From NCBI RefSeq assembly GCF_009733535.1, contig NZ_SMMI01000016.1, positions 1 to 64,000 on the forward strand: a stretch of DNA of 64,000 nt, read 5' to 3'. A program made the position numbers and the translations under genes. Shown piece by piece: positions 34,941-43,252 of this stretch. This DNA is from Sphingobacterium endophyticum. GTDB lineage: Bacteria; Bacteroidota; Bacteroidia; Sphingobacteriales; Sphingobacteriaceae. A model generated the notes under the pieces. That model was not told the origin of the DNA. It saw nothing but the letters and a program-made list of their open reading frames with translations, and searched no databases. Position 1 is the stretch's first letter. Each line of letters opens with the position of its first letter.

Positions 34941-35831
34941 CTAAGCAATTTCTTGATTTACTTTCAGCTTCTGTTGGGAAATGAGATGGTGTAATACCTC
35001 TGTTGATAAACCATGTAAAGTCAATCTAAATCCCGCTCCATAAGTCGGTAAAGGAATCATTGGATGTTTATTATTCAATGCAATTAACTTCTCCGGACAA
35101 CTCATAATAGTAGCAGCATATACACCAATTACTTCATCTAGCTGTAAAGAATTTGATGCTCTCCAAAAATCATTATCTGTAAGAAAAAACTGATAAACCG
35201 GAGTAAAAACCTCTATAGCAGACGAAAGATCCATAACATTTGACCATCGATTAGGAAAATCTTCAAATGGAATTGCTGAAGCCGATATTGCAGTGAAATC
35301 TGGAGTGGAAATAGGCTCTATTTTCAATCCTTTTTCTTGAATAGCTGTATTCAAGTTTATAATAAAGTTATAAAGATTAAGGTCATGCTCTAAAAATAAA
35401 TTGTCCTTAACCGCATCTAAGTTTAAAGGTTTTAAAGGATTCATCGGAATCTCCTCTGCCCCTTTAACATTGTCTTTGATAAATCGCAGAACTTCAGAAC
35501 CTAAATAAAAATGCCTTAAAATCAGAAAATTAGCCTCTGGCGAAACCCAGTATTTCATCCCCCAATATAAAAATCGGTGCAACGTCTTTGGAGCATTGAT
35601 TACATTTGGAGCAATTGCTTTAAATACCTGAAGCAAAATAATAGTTAATCTTCCGAATACTCTTAGAAATGGTAGTAAGAATTGCTTGCTCTTCCTATTT
35701 GAATCGAACAGAAATGCTGCTTTAGCATCTTTATTAAATGGAACACTATTATCTAGAAAGAGGGCATGCCAATGGCTTGGATCTCTTGGATTGTTTTTTT
35801 TGTGTTCAAAATATTCACTTGTATGTAGCAT
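34941..35831 (-). CDS. Unrecognised protein in the KAS-oxidase operon (296 aa)
   Basis: I do not recognise this protein. It has no signal peptide. Residues about 52-75 are hydrophobic (LLPFLRVFGRLTIILLQVF), there are several tryptophan- and histidine-rich helices (HRFLYWGMKYWVSPEANFLILRHFYLG), and the rest looks globular and helical. It directly follows the fused ketoacyl synthase/oxidase gene by 8 bases and so is likely the third protein of one pathway. The YWVSPEANFLILRHFY stretch could bind a lipid. Nothing more can be stated. Confidence 0.75.
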   Translation of the reverse strand: MLHTSEYFEHKKNNPRDPSHWHALFLDNSVPFNKDAKAAFLFDSNRKSKQFLLPFLRVFGRLTIILLQVFKAIAPNVINAPKTLHRFLYWGMKYWVSPEANFLILRHFYLGSEVLRFIKDNVKGAEEIPMNPLKPLNLDAVKDNLFLEHDLNLYNFIINLNTAIQEKGLKIEPISTPDFTAISASAIPFEDFPNRWSNVMDLSSAIEVFTPVYQFFLTDNDFWRASNSLQLDEVIGVYAATIMSCPEKLIALNNKHPMIPLPTYGAGFRLTLHGLSTEVLHHLISQQKLKVNQEIA

Positions 35832-35839
35832 AAGAATAG

Positions 35840-37723
35840 TTAGTAATTACCGATTTCCGCCAATTGTAATTGATAAAGTTTTGCGACTACCTTAGCAGTT
35901 TTTGAAACTCTTTTTGCCATATCTTCCGTTAATAATTCTGAGTTCAAGGCATTTTCAAACCTTTCAAAGTGATTATCATTAGAATCTGAAGTCTCATGAT
36001 AAATGAAAAATGATACTTGATCTTCTTTGAGATCTAATTGATGTTGAATTGCCCTACCCCATTTTCCCGCTAATCTGTTTCCTAATCCCTCAATGATAAA
36101 CATTCCACCAAGTAGATCAAAAGGGTTCGGTTGACTAGCTTTATGAAACATGTAAGCACTCAATGCCTCTGAACCTATATTTTTTTCCCCTTGGTAAAGA
36201 TCTTCTTTACTCCCACCACAATTAATATAGTTTTTTTCTAGAATCTGATAATCTTTATGTTCATCCCTGGAATGTGAAATAAATGAAGATCGAATGTCGA
36301 AATAATCCATACTTACATTCGATGCTGCCCTTGCAATCCACTGAGAACCATCAATAACTTGTTGTCTCAGATTTAATAATAATAACTTATAATCCGCTAA
36401 ACTAATTGTTCCATTATAGATTCTTTCAATAATTGGAGTATTCCGTAATGAAAGTTCAAAATCTACCCATATTTGCGTTAGGTCTCTAACCAACTTTTCC
36501 TGGATTGGCTTATGGTCAATATGTATTTCAGGGGCCAATATTTCATCTTGTTTTGATATCAATGGAACTTTAATTTCTTCACTTGAACCAATCACTTTCA
36601 ATTTCATAAATGTAGTAATAAACCTTCCGCTTTCAGGAACCATACATATTATTTCCTGATTGGGTTTCAATTGCTTACTATATAACAATTCCTCCAACAT
36701 AATATAAATTGATGCTGAACCCGTATTCCCTTTATTATGTAAATTTGTAAACCATTTATCTTCTGAAATCGTCAAGCCTCCTTTTTGCAGTAAATCTACA
36801 ATTGGTTGTTTGAAATATTCAGATGAATAATGGCAGACCAACCAATCCATACTTTTTGGATTGATCTTTCCAGCATCAATCAATTTGAACAAATGTTGAA
36901 CCCCAAGGTTCACAGTATGGTTTACTAATTTAATATCTTGTTTTAAATTAATGGCTGAATCAGCATCTGCACTTGAAAAATCCTCATAATCAAGCCAATA
37001 TTTTTCTATTGAACCATCCCTTTTTTTATTTGTTCCAGCATACATGCATACATCAAAGCTATTCGCATATGATTTTACATCTATCCATTCGATTTCAAGG
37101 CTTAATCCATTTTGATTAGGTTTATTAGAAATATAGATAGCTCCTGCTCCATCTGATAACATCCATCTTAGAAAGTCAGTATCCAGAGGTAAACCTTTCT
37201 CCTGAATTTTAGGTTGCTTCGCAAACCTTGAAGCTTTAAACATTCGACTAGGCATATCCGACGCACAAGCGATTGCATTTTGATTTTCATTTGACTGAAC
37301 ATGTAAAAACGCACTCTTAAGTGCCATAATTCCAGATGCACATACACTTTGGTGCGACACTAAATTACATATTGGCAGATCAGATTCAGCATGGACCATA
37401 CTAGCAAATCCAGGTACAGGTAAATCTCCCTGAGTCGTTCCTGCAGCTAATAATTCAATTTCATCAGGATTTACTTTAGCTTTTATCAAGCAGTCCTGAA
37501 TCGCTTTACTGGCCATCCCTGAAACAGAATCAGTGGAATTTTGGGCCTTGTCCAAAGCATAATACCTAGTAAGAATACCATTCTGCTTCAGCATGCGCTC
37601 TTTGGTACGAGAAGGCTTTCCAGCAATTTCACCTAAATATTCTTCCATTTCATCATTCGTAACCGGAGAATTAGGAAGGTGCTTCCCAATGGAATTTATA
37701 TATACTTTATTGAATTCTTTCAT
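35840..37723 (-). CDS. Ketoacyl-ACP synthase III fused to heme-oxygenase-like domain
   Basis: Residues about 1-380 are a FabH-like condensing enzyme with the full Cys-His-Asn triad: C128 in HQSVCASGIMALK, H298 in LVCHYSSE and N333 in NKGNTGSAS. Residues about 400-627 resemble the heme-oxygenase-like iron-containing redox enzymes (TenA/PqqC/UndA-like), with acidic and His residues on helices that could bind metal: E488-H489, E545 in MFIIEGLGNR, and H576, D580, H585 in YHETSDSNDNHFE. The family normally exists as separate enzymes, so the fusion is unusual. It could condense an acyl chain and then oxidise or decarboxylate the product. It abuts the fatty-acid-hydroxylase-type gene and precedes an unknown gene. 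Confidence 0.85.
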   Translation of the reverse strand: MKEFNKVYINSIGKHLPNSPVTNDEMEEYLGEIAGKPSRTKERMLKQNGILTRYYALDKAQNSTDSVSGMASKAIQDCLIKAKVNPDEIELLAAGTTQGDLPVPGFASMVHAESDLPICNLVSHQSVCASGIMALKSAFLHVQSNENQNAIACASDMPSRMFKASRFAKQPKIQEKGLPLDTDFLRWMLSDGAGAIYISNKPNQNGLSLEIEWIDVKSYANSFDVCMYAGTNKKRDGSIEKYWLDYEDFSSADADSAINLKQDIKLVNHTVNLGVQHLFKLIDAGKINPKSMDWLVCHYSSEYFKQPIVDLLQKGGLTISEDKWFTNLHNKGNTGSASIYIMLEELLYSKQLKPNQEIICMVPESGRFITTFMKLKVIGSSEEIKVPLISKQDEILAPEIHIDHKPIQEKLVRDLTQIWVDFELSLRNTPIIERIYNGTISLADYKLLLLNLRQQVIDGSQWIARAASNVSMDYFDIRSSFISHSRDEHKDYQILEKNYINCGGSKEDLYQGEKNIGSEALSAYMFHKASQPNPFDLLGGMFIIEGLGNRLAGKWGRAIQHQLDLKEDQVSFFIYHETSDSNDNHFERFENALNSELLTEDMAKRVSKTAKVVAKLYQLQLAEIGNY

Positions 37724-38467
37724 TTAATTCTTATTATCAGAAACTTGTGTTTTAAAAATCCTATCAAAAATATTAAGCATAAATCCGAAATTTCCGGTAC
37801 TCCATTTATGGTGCATGCTATGCCTAAAAATATATTTCCTAAAAGAACTATTTGCTCGAGCTATCGGTACTTCATGATTACAATGTCCAAGTAAATTGAT
37901 AACTAAACTCATAATCGGAAGACTTAATAATGAATATACTTGAAAAGCATGAATAAAGAGTGGAAAAAAAATAACAGTACCTAATAAAAATGCCTCAATC
38001 CAATGAAAACTAAATATAGAATAGGATGTAGGTTCCTTGGACCAATGATGAACCTTATGAACATTTTTAAAAAACCATCTCCTGTGCAATAACCAATGCA
38101 TACAATAAAAATGAAGTTCATTCCATAAAAAAAGAATTGGAATCTCCCATAAGCAATTCCATGGATTGTCAAATCCAATTTTAAACACTCCTATGGAAAA
38201 AAGATATTGAAACAATATTGCTTGGATAGAAAAAACAAAAATCGATAACAAAGAATTCTTGATCTCTTGATTCGTTTGTCCAGGTTTTTTAGCAAAAACA
38301 ATTTGTCGAATTCTCGATTTTTTAAGTTTTAAATGGATAACCTTCTCAGTAACGAAGGTTCCTAAGAAATAAAGAATGCTAAAAAAAAGAAAGAAGAATA
38401 CACTGGTATAATACCATTTTGAAAGCATAAAATTGAAAATATATTCAACATATTCGTTCATAAGCAT
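37724..38467 (-). CDS. Fatty acid hydroxylase/sterol desaturase-type membrane protein
   Basis: The 247-aa polytopic protein has the histidine boxes of the diiron fatty acid hydroxylase superfamily: HFYCMHWLLHRRW, NVHKVHHWSKEP, NLLGHCNHE and RHSMHHKWSTGNFGF. It would hydroxylate or desaturate a lipid at the inner membrane using oxygen. It is the first gene of the operon with the ketoacyl synthase/oxidase fusion, which starts on the base after its own stop, so both probably act on the same lipid. Its substrate is unknown. Confidence 0.92.
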   Translation of the reverse strand: MLMNEYVEYIFNFMLSKWYYTSVFFFLFFSILYFLGTFVTEKVIHLKLKKSRIRQIVFAKKPGQTNQEIKNSLLSIFVFSIQAILFQYLFSIGVFKIGFDNPWNCLWEIPILFLWNELHFYCMHWLLHRRWFFKNVHKVHHWSKEPTSYSIFSFHWIEAFLLGTVIFFPLFIHAFQVYSLLSLPIMSLVINLLGHCNHEVPIARANSSFRKYIFRHSMHHKWSTGNFGFMLNIFDRIFKTQVSDNKN

Positions 38468-38590
38468 TACGGTTTTTTGCTTTCAAAAAATAATATTTTC
38501 AATACCATTCAATAGATTGATGTTTACTATAAAACTAAACAATTAGAAGCAAATAATTTAAAAGCACTATAATAATCTAATAAAAAGTCA

Positions 38591-38628
38591 AAAAAAAGGA
38601 GAGTAAACCAATTCACTCTCCTTTATAT
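38591..38628 (-). terminator. Terminator after msrA
   Basis: Stem AAAGGAGAGT/ACTCTCCTTT with a 10-base loop lies 16 bases downstream of the msrA stop (minus strand), which ends in a T7 run. Confidence 0.85.
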
Positions 38629-38643
38629 TTTGCTGAATAATAT

Positions 38644-39285
38644 TTACTTAGCTGGATTTGCTTTCTTTGCAATCTCAAATAAGCCAGGACCGATATGACA
38701 ATATCCACCTGGGTTTTTATCTAAATAATCTTGATGATAAGTTTCTGCATCAAAAAAATTTTTTAAAGGTTCATTTTCAACAACTACTGGAGAATTAATA
38801 CTCAAAGACAATTCATGTAATTTTTGAGTAACTAAAGGTGCATCTTGATTATCAGTGTAATAGATACCCGTGCGGTACTGAGTACCACGGTCATTTCCTT
38901 GTTTATTTAAACTTGTAGGATCAATTGATTGAATATAAAGATCTATTAAAAGACTTAAATCGATTACTTCTGGATCATAAATAACCTTAACTGTTTCTGT
39001 TGCACCTGTATTACCGGTACAAACCTCTTCATAGGTAGGATTCTCTTTCGTTGCATTAGCATAACCTACCTCGGTACCTACCACGCCCCTAACAAGTTTA
39101 AAAAAATGCTCAGTTCCCCAAAAACATCCGCCTGCAAAATATATTTCCTTCTCTTTTCCTGTAGTATTCATTGTTTTCCCTATTTCTTTTGATTCTGTTT
39201 CTTTATTCTTTTGAAATGAAAATCCCATACTAAGGATAATTATCCCGGTGAGGATTACCGTTCCTATAATTATTACATTTTTCAT
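38644..39285 (-). CDS. msrA: Peptide methionine (S)-S-oxide reductase, exported form
   Basis: The enzyme repairs oxidised methionine in proteins. The catalytic motif GGCFWGTEHFF carries the nucleophilic Cys; QYRTGIYYTD and EPLKNFFDAETYHQDYLDKNPGGYC are family signatures. An N-terminal membrane segment (VIIIGTVILTGIIILSMGF) precedes a polar linker, so the catalytic domain is likely anchored to the inner membrane and faces the periplasm, unlike classical cytoplasmic MsrA. The ATG at 39285 is used, since the longer frame starts with TTG. It is monocistronic. Confidence 0.95.
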   Translation of the reverse strand: MKNVIIIGTVILTGIIILSMGFSFQKNKETESKEIGKTMNTTGKEKEIYFAGGCFWGTEHFFKLVRGVVGTEVGYANATKENPTYEEVCTGNTGATETVKVIYDPEVIDLSLLIDLYIQSIDPTSLNKQGNDRGTQYRTGIYYTDNQDAPLVTQKLHELSLSINSPVVVENEPLKNFFDAETYHQDYLDKNPGGYCHIGPGLFEIAKKANPAK

Positions 39286-39420
39286 ATTCAACTTTTTATA
39301 ATAAGTATAAAGTTAAGAAATTTGAAAGTTAACATTTTATATAAACCTCTTATTTGATATTAAATTGACTTAAATACGAAAAGCATATTCTTCAAGTACA
39401 TAATCATTCATGGATGTTAA

Positions 39421-40881
39421 TTATTTTAGAATTGTATAATATTCAGATAAGATAGCATATTCTGCAGCATAGGTAAACATAAACATCCCTTCTACAAAAT
39501 TTTCATTGTTATCAGAACTCCAGCCCTTCAAAAGATTCGTTGGTAAGAATCCTTCATAGTTAAAGTGATCATAGCCATAATCAAGATTTTTTTGATAAGC
39601 CTGTAAATAATTAGAAGCATTTTTGTCCAGTTTAAGTAAATCTCTATAACTACGCATAAGTATTCCATTAAACCAGTTCTTAAAACCATTTGTTTCAAAA
39701 CTAACATAACTAGGAACTTCCTTATTCAAGGTGCCAAAATATGAAAAACTGTTTTTCCCTAATCGTTCTGCATCGTCAAAATATTCCTTTTCCTTCGAAA
39801 CCATATATAATTCTACAGCTCCTGAAATCATAGTCCCTGTATTGTATGAGAAAGATTCACCAACAGCTTTTGTTAATTTTGTATTTGATCTATATTTTAT
39901 ACCATTTATTAAATCATATTTAATACTACAATCTGGCGAACATCCTCCTAGCATATCTGAATAAATACCCTCTTGATTTAGCAAATTCCTTTTCTGCCAA
40001 TCATAAATTGACTTTGCAAATCCTAAATAATACTTTTCTTTATTTACCAATTTTGAACGACGAGATTTTAAATCCTGTCTATCTATAAACCTATGTTCTA
40101 TTTCATCCCTTTTGCCTTTATAAATCTCTGAAAGCCAAACCAATGGCGTGATCATTGGAGAATTGCTACAAGCATGTTTTGTTGTATATCCAGGTCCCCA
40201 AGGAATCCCACCGTTTTCATTTCCATTTCCATCTAAGGTCGTATCCCAACCATCTAATATATATGATGTCAAGTATTCAGCCTTTTCTAAATATTCTTTC
40301 TTACCAGTAATTTTATAAGAGTCTAATAATTCACGAACAAGCCACATTTGATCATCATAAACATTTAACACCCCAGTAACATTTGCCATTCCCTTTTCTC
40401 CAACTCGATCCACAGCATAAACCGACCACATTTTAGTTTGAGTATAAGAAGTCAACTCAAACGTGCCTAAATAATAGTCTAGATTATTATAAAATTTTTC
40501 TAAAATCTTTGTGTATTTCAAATAATCCTTTTTTAAGGACGCCGAATTTGATTTTTTCATATTGACTTGCAATGCATGCAGTACAGAGTTTACCGCTTCA
40601 ATTCCAGAAGTATACATCCATACACTTGCCTTTTCATCTGATTTTTGATTGGTAAATGGATTGTAGTACCTACGCATTTCAAATGTTTCAGGGTCAAAAA
40701 AATGCAAAATGCTTAGATCGATTAAAGCCATTGATCGCCTTAAATTTGATTCTGACAAAGCTGCGCTTTCTGGAAAAGAATCGTGCCTACGTTCAAAACC
40801 AAACAAATTATTTGACGTACATTGAATGACCATAATTAATAGAATCAGAAAGAATAATAGGAAAGGATTTTTAGATTGCAT
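39421..40881 (-). CDS. Glycoside hydrolase family 76 (alpha-1,6-mannanase-like) lipoprotein
   Basis: The protein has a lipoprotein signal (IMVIQCTSN, C21) and an all-helical alpha/alpha-barrel with the family motif NVYDDQMWLVREL containing the consecutive catalytic aspartates, and GGIPWGPGYTTKHACSNSPM. GH76 enzymes cleave alpha-1,6-mannan backbones as found in fungal cell walls. At 486 residues it has a normal family length. It lies alone, not in a mannan locus. Confidence 0.88.
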   Translation of the reverse strand: MQSKNPFLLFFLILLIMVIQCTSNNLFGFERRHDSFPESAALSESNLRRSMALIDLSILHFFDPETFEMRRYYNPFTNQKSDEKASVWMYTSGIEAVNSVLHALQVNMKKSNSASLKKDYLKYTKILEKFYNNLDYYLGTFELTSYTQTKMWSVYAVDRVGEKGMANVTGVLNVYDDQMWLVRELLDSYKITGKKEYLEKAEYLTSYILDGWDTTLDGNGNENGGIPWGPGYTTKHACSNSPMITPLVWLSEIYKGKRDEIEHRFIDRQDLKSRRSKLVNKEKYYLGFAKSIYDWQKRNLLNQEGIYSDMLGGCSPDCSIKYDLINGIKYRSNTKLTKAVGESFSYNTGTMISGAVELYMVSKEKEYFDDAERLGKNSFSYFGTLNKEVPSYVSFETNGFKNWFNGILMRSYRDLLKLDKNASNYLQAYQKNLDYGYDHFNYEGFLPTNLLKGWSSDNNENFVEGMFMFTYAAEYAILSEYYTILK

Positions 40882-40997
40882 AATTACTTATTAATATAGA
40901 CTTATAACCTAGAAATATTTTTAAATTCTTAAGTCTAATGAATAAGCAATATAAAGATTAAAAAGGTTTTAGCATTTACTCAAATCTAAAATGTTTG

Positions 40998-41624
40998 TTA
41001 CCAAATGACATATTTTGCACCTATCTTAATTCCAGCTGACAGAATGCGATCAGGGTAATTTCCTGATTCAAATGGAATCAAAGAATATGCTTTTAGGCCA
41101 GGTTCTAATTGCAACGAAAATGAAGATGAAATATCCCAATCAAAGCCAATCCCAAATTGCAATCCAAGACCGTTTTGTTTATCCATAATTTGCTGTTTCT
41201 TTGATAAGTCAAAGTGAACCATGGGACCCAAATTAGCATAAAAAAATCTCCCCAAATGGAAGCCAGCCAAAACAGGAACCTCAAATATTTTTAATGAAAG
41301 AGTATCTTTTGAAGGTTTATTGGGAGGATTTGGTGCCCCCTCTGAAATTATTTGCTGTCTGGAATAACCAACAGCCGAAGTGATAAAAAATCTTTGATTA
41401 ATTGGATAGTCCAAAGAAAGCATTCCTGAAAAAAACTTACTACTTGTCAAACTCCCTGCTCCATCTAGACGCTCATAAGGGCCAACTGAATTGGCCGCTA
41501 GTGGTATAACTGAAACACCTATTCTTACTTTCTCAAATTTACGCTCTTGAGATTTTAAATTACCAGGAAATAAAAATAACCCTAAAATTAGAAATAAAAG
41601 AAATTGGCTTGTATTCGTTTTCAT
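40998..41624 (-). CDS. Outer membrane beta-barrel (PorT-like) protein
   Basis: From the ATG at 41624 the protein has a signal peptide (FLLFLILGLFLFPGNLKSQ) and an eight-strand-like pattern: VRIGVSVIPLA, MLSLDYPINQRFFITSAVGYSRQQ, FEVPVLAGFHLGRFFYANLGPMVHF, LGLQFGIGFDWDISSSFSLQLEPGLKAY, ILSAGIKIGAKYVIW, with the terminal aromatic residue of a barrel. The longer reading frame to 41705 lacks a signal peptide, so I exclude it. It is probably a small outer membrane barrel of unknown cargo, located beside GH76. Confidence 0.8.
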   Translation of the reverse strand: MKTNTSQFLLFLILGLFLFPGNLKSQERKFEKVRIGVSVIPLAANSVGPYERLDGAGSLTSSKFFSGMLSLDYPINQRFFITSAVGYSRQQIISEGAPNPPNKPSKDTLSLKIFEVPVLAGFHLGRFFYANLGPMVHFDLSKKQQIMDKQNGLGLQFGIGFDWDISSSFSLQLEPGLKAYSLIPFESGNYPDRILSAGIKIGAKYVIW

Positions 41625-41735
41625 TTTGAATTGGTTAATCATGTTCATAATATACGCAAGGCGGCAAAAAAATGCTACAATTATGAAAGAACATTTTTTT
41701 TTCAATTAAAATTTATTCCTCAGAACCATGTAAAT

Positions 41736-41766
41736 AAAAAAGGAAGGTGATCAAGCTTCCTTTTCT
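41736..41766. terminator. Terminator downstream of small ORF
   Basis: Stem AAAAGGAAG/CTTCCTTTT with a 9-base loop and A- and T-tracts on both sides. Nearest upstream coding sequence on the minus strand is the small ORF at 41773-41925. Confidence 0.75.
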
Positions 41767-41772
41767 AAACTA

Positions 41773-41925
41773 CTATTTCTTAGGTCTTGGCGGTCGAACA
41801 TGACCGTTATCTCCGATTTCACCATCATCAACAGATTGTACAATCACGATATCTGGGTTAGTTGGTTCAATGGGCAATGTAGGATTGCCCGAATTCAATA
41901 GATACGAAAAAATAATGTACCACAT
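41773..41925 (-). CDS. Possible small protein or gene remnant (50 aa)
   Basis: A frame from ATG 41925 to TAG 41773 reads MWYIIFSYLLNSGNPTLP, then PTNPDIVIVQSVDDGEIGDN and a basic proline-rich end RPPRPKK. The terminator lies 7 bases behind the stop, which supports expression of whatever ends here. Because the N-terminus is poor and the region is not otherwise coding, this could equally be the tail of a broken gene. No family is recognised. Confidence 0.4.
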   Translation of the reverse strand: MWYIIFSYLLNSGNPTLPIEPTNPDIVIVQSVDDGEIGDNGHVRPPRPKK

Positions 41926-42287
41926 TTCTCAAAAAATTAAAATGTAAAAGCCTGCTAGGTCCGCACACTCCATGTGTGGGATTGCTAGAATTATTTTCCA
42001 GAAGGCCTTCTGAATTTTTTGGAATTGAGGTCCATGAATTCCCCAATTTTGAAATCTTTTTGTATCTTTCCTCGAAAGTACAAACAGTATTAACCGCTGA
42101 TTTCAAAAGCAAACTTAAAGCAACTAAAACAGCTTATAATCAACCATTTCCGGCATTTCCGTTAATTCCATTGGAATTCCGGAAATTCCATGCATTTGGA
42201 GGTATTATGATTTTTGTAGAATAGAAAATTGAATTATTATCTACGGAAATCGATGAAAAAATTGGGGAGGAAAATTATTTTATAAGA
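41926..42287. other. Intergenic region, no clear gene
   Basis: Open frames exist on both strands (plus 41976-42224; minus 41867-42112) but neither resembles a protein family and both are compositionally odd. A hairpin (CACAC-TCCAT-GTGTG at 41964-41978) is bracketed by direct copies of TGCTAG at 41953 and 41983. AATTCC/TTTCC motifs recur around 42150-42200. I cannot assign a role. Confidence 0.35.
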
Positions 42288-43208
42288 ATGTCAGCATTCA
42301 ATAAATTTAAAGAAGAAGTATTAAATTCTTACAGGAAGAAGCTTAGTAACAATGAATTACATGATAAGTTAGCTAATCCAACACCTGCTAATATTAGAGA
42401 CTATTCCTTATTTCTTATAAATGGGGAGTTATCTGCCGATGACAAAAAAACAATCAGAGATTTTTATGCATCCAAAGACGATCTTGCAGATTTAGAAAAA
42501 ACAATATCCGGGATTGATATTGATAAATTAAAACCCATAAAATATTTTATTAATGGGAAGACTACTAATCCAGATGAAACAATTGTTAAACTTTTGGCTG
42601 TATTAATTGATTTTCATCCAAGACCTTTTCGTCTCGATGATTGGTTAGAAATCGAAGAAGATCATAAACAAAAAATAAAAACTTTCAATAAAATTCCTTT
42701 TGGAGAAACTATTCAACCTGCTCATTCTTCCGAAATAGAAGCTTCAAGTCATGTACATCCTTCAGCAAATAATAATAGCAAAACAAAAACTCGATTCAAT
42801 ATTCCAACTATTTTGGTAATCGGATCCTTTGCACTATTGCTAGGAAGTATTGGCTACATAAATCTAAAAGAAAAAAAAGAATGTATGGTTTGGTTTAAAG
42901 ATCGATATATCAGTGTAGACTGTATGGATAATACCTTGAGAAATAATCAGGTTATCCCAATGGACAAAAGTAAGTTTGAGAATTTTAGAAAGATAACACG
43001 TTTAGATACACTAACTTTAAAAGATGTCAATAAAATCTGGTACTCAAAAGTGAATAACGAAGTTGAATTTTTTACCAGTTCTGGAATTCACCCCGAACAC
43101 AGTGAAAGAGGATTAAAATTAGCAACCTCTCATATCATTCAAAAATATGCTATAGGTGATATTCAAGAAGAAGATCAAGACCTTAACAATACAGAAATGC
43201 CCGAATAA
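42288..43208 (+). CDS. Hypothetical single-pass membrane protein (306 aa)
   Basis: The protein has an N-terminal helical, charged region (about 1-170, probably cytoplasmic), a single membrane segment (about 180-200, IPTILVIGSFALLLGSIGYIN), and a C-terminal exported domain with cysteines in KKECMVWF and SVDCMD. The arrangement resembles a membrane-linked sensory or cell-wall protein but no family is recognised. Its stop codon overlaps the terminator. Confidence 0.75.
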   Translation: MSAFNKFKEEVLNSYRKKLSNNELHDKLANPTPANIRDYSLFLINGELSADDKKTIRDFYASKDDLADLEKTISGIDIDKLKPIKYFINGKTTNPDETIVKLLAVLIDFHPRPFRLDDWLEIEEDHKQKIKTFNKIPFGETIQPAHSSEIEASSHVHPSANNNSKTKTRFNIPTILVIGSFALLLGSIGYINLKEKKECMVWFKDRYISVDCMDNTLRNNQVIPMDKSKFENFRKITRLDTLTLKDVNKIWYSKVNNEVEFFTSSGIHPEHSERGLKLATSHIIQKYAIGDIQEEDQDLNNTEMPE

Positions 43209-43222
43209 AATCGGGCATTTTA
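43195..43222 (+). terminator. Terminator overlapping stop codon
   Basis: Stem AAATGCCCGA/TCGGGCATTT with a loop that contains the stop codon at 43206-43208, followed by a short T/A tail. Confidence 0.75.
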
Positions 43223-43252
43223 TATGATTAAATTCTTTAATCAAATCCTAAA

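Noticed and set aside
41867..42112. Minus-strand frame of 81 codons overlapping the small 50-aa frame
   Set aside because: No similarity and in a different frame from the terminator-backed small ORF; coding status not supported.
41976..42224. Plus-strand frame of 82 codons
   Set aside because: No recognisable fold and aromatic/proline composition unlike the neighbouring genes; kept only as part of the unexplained region.
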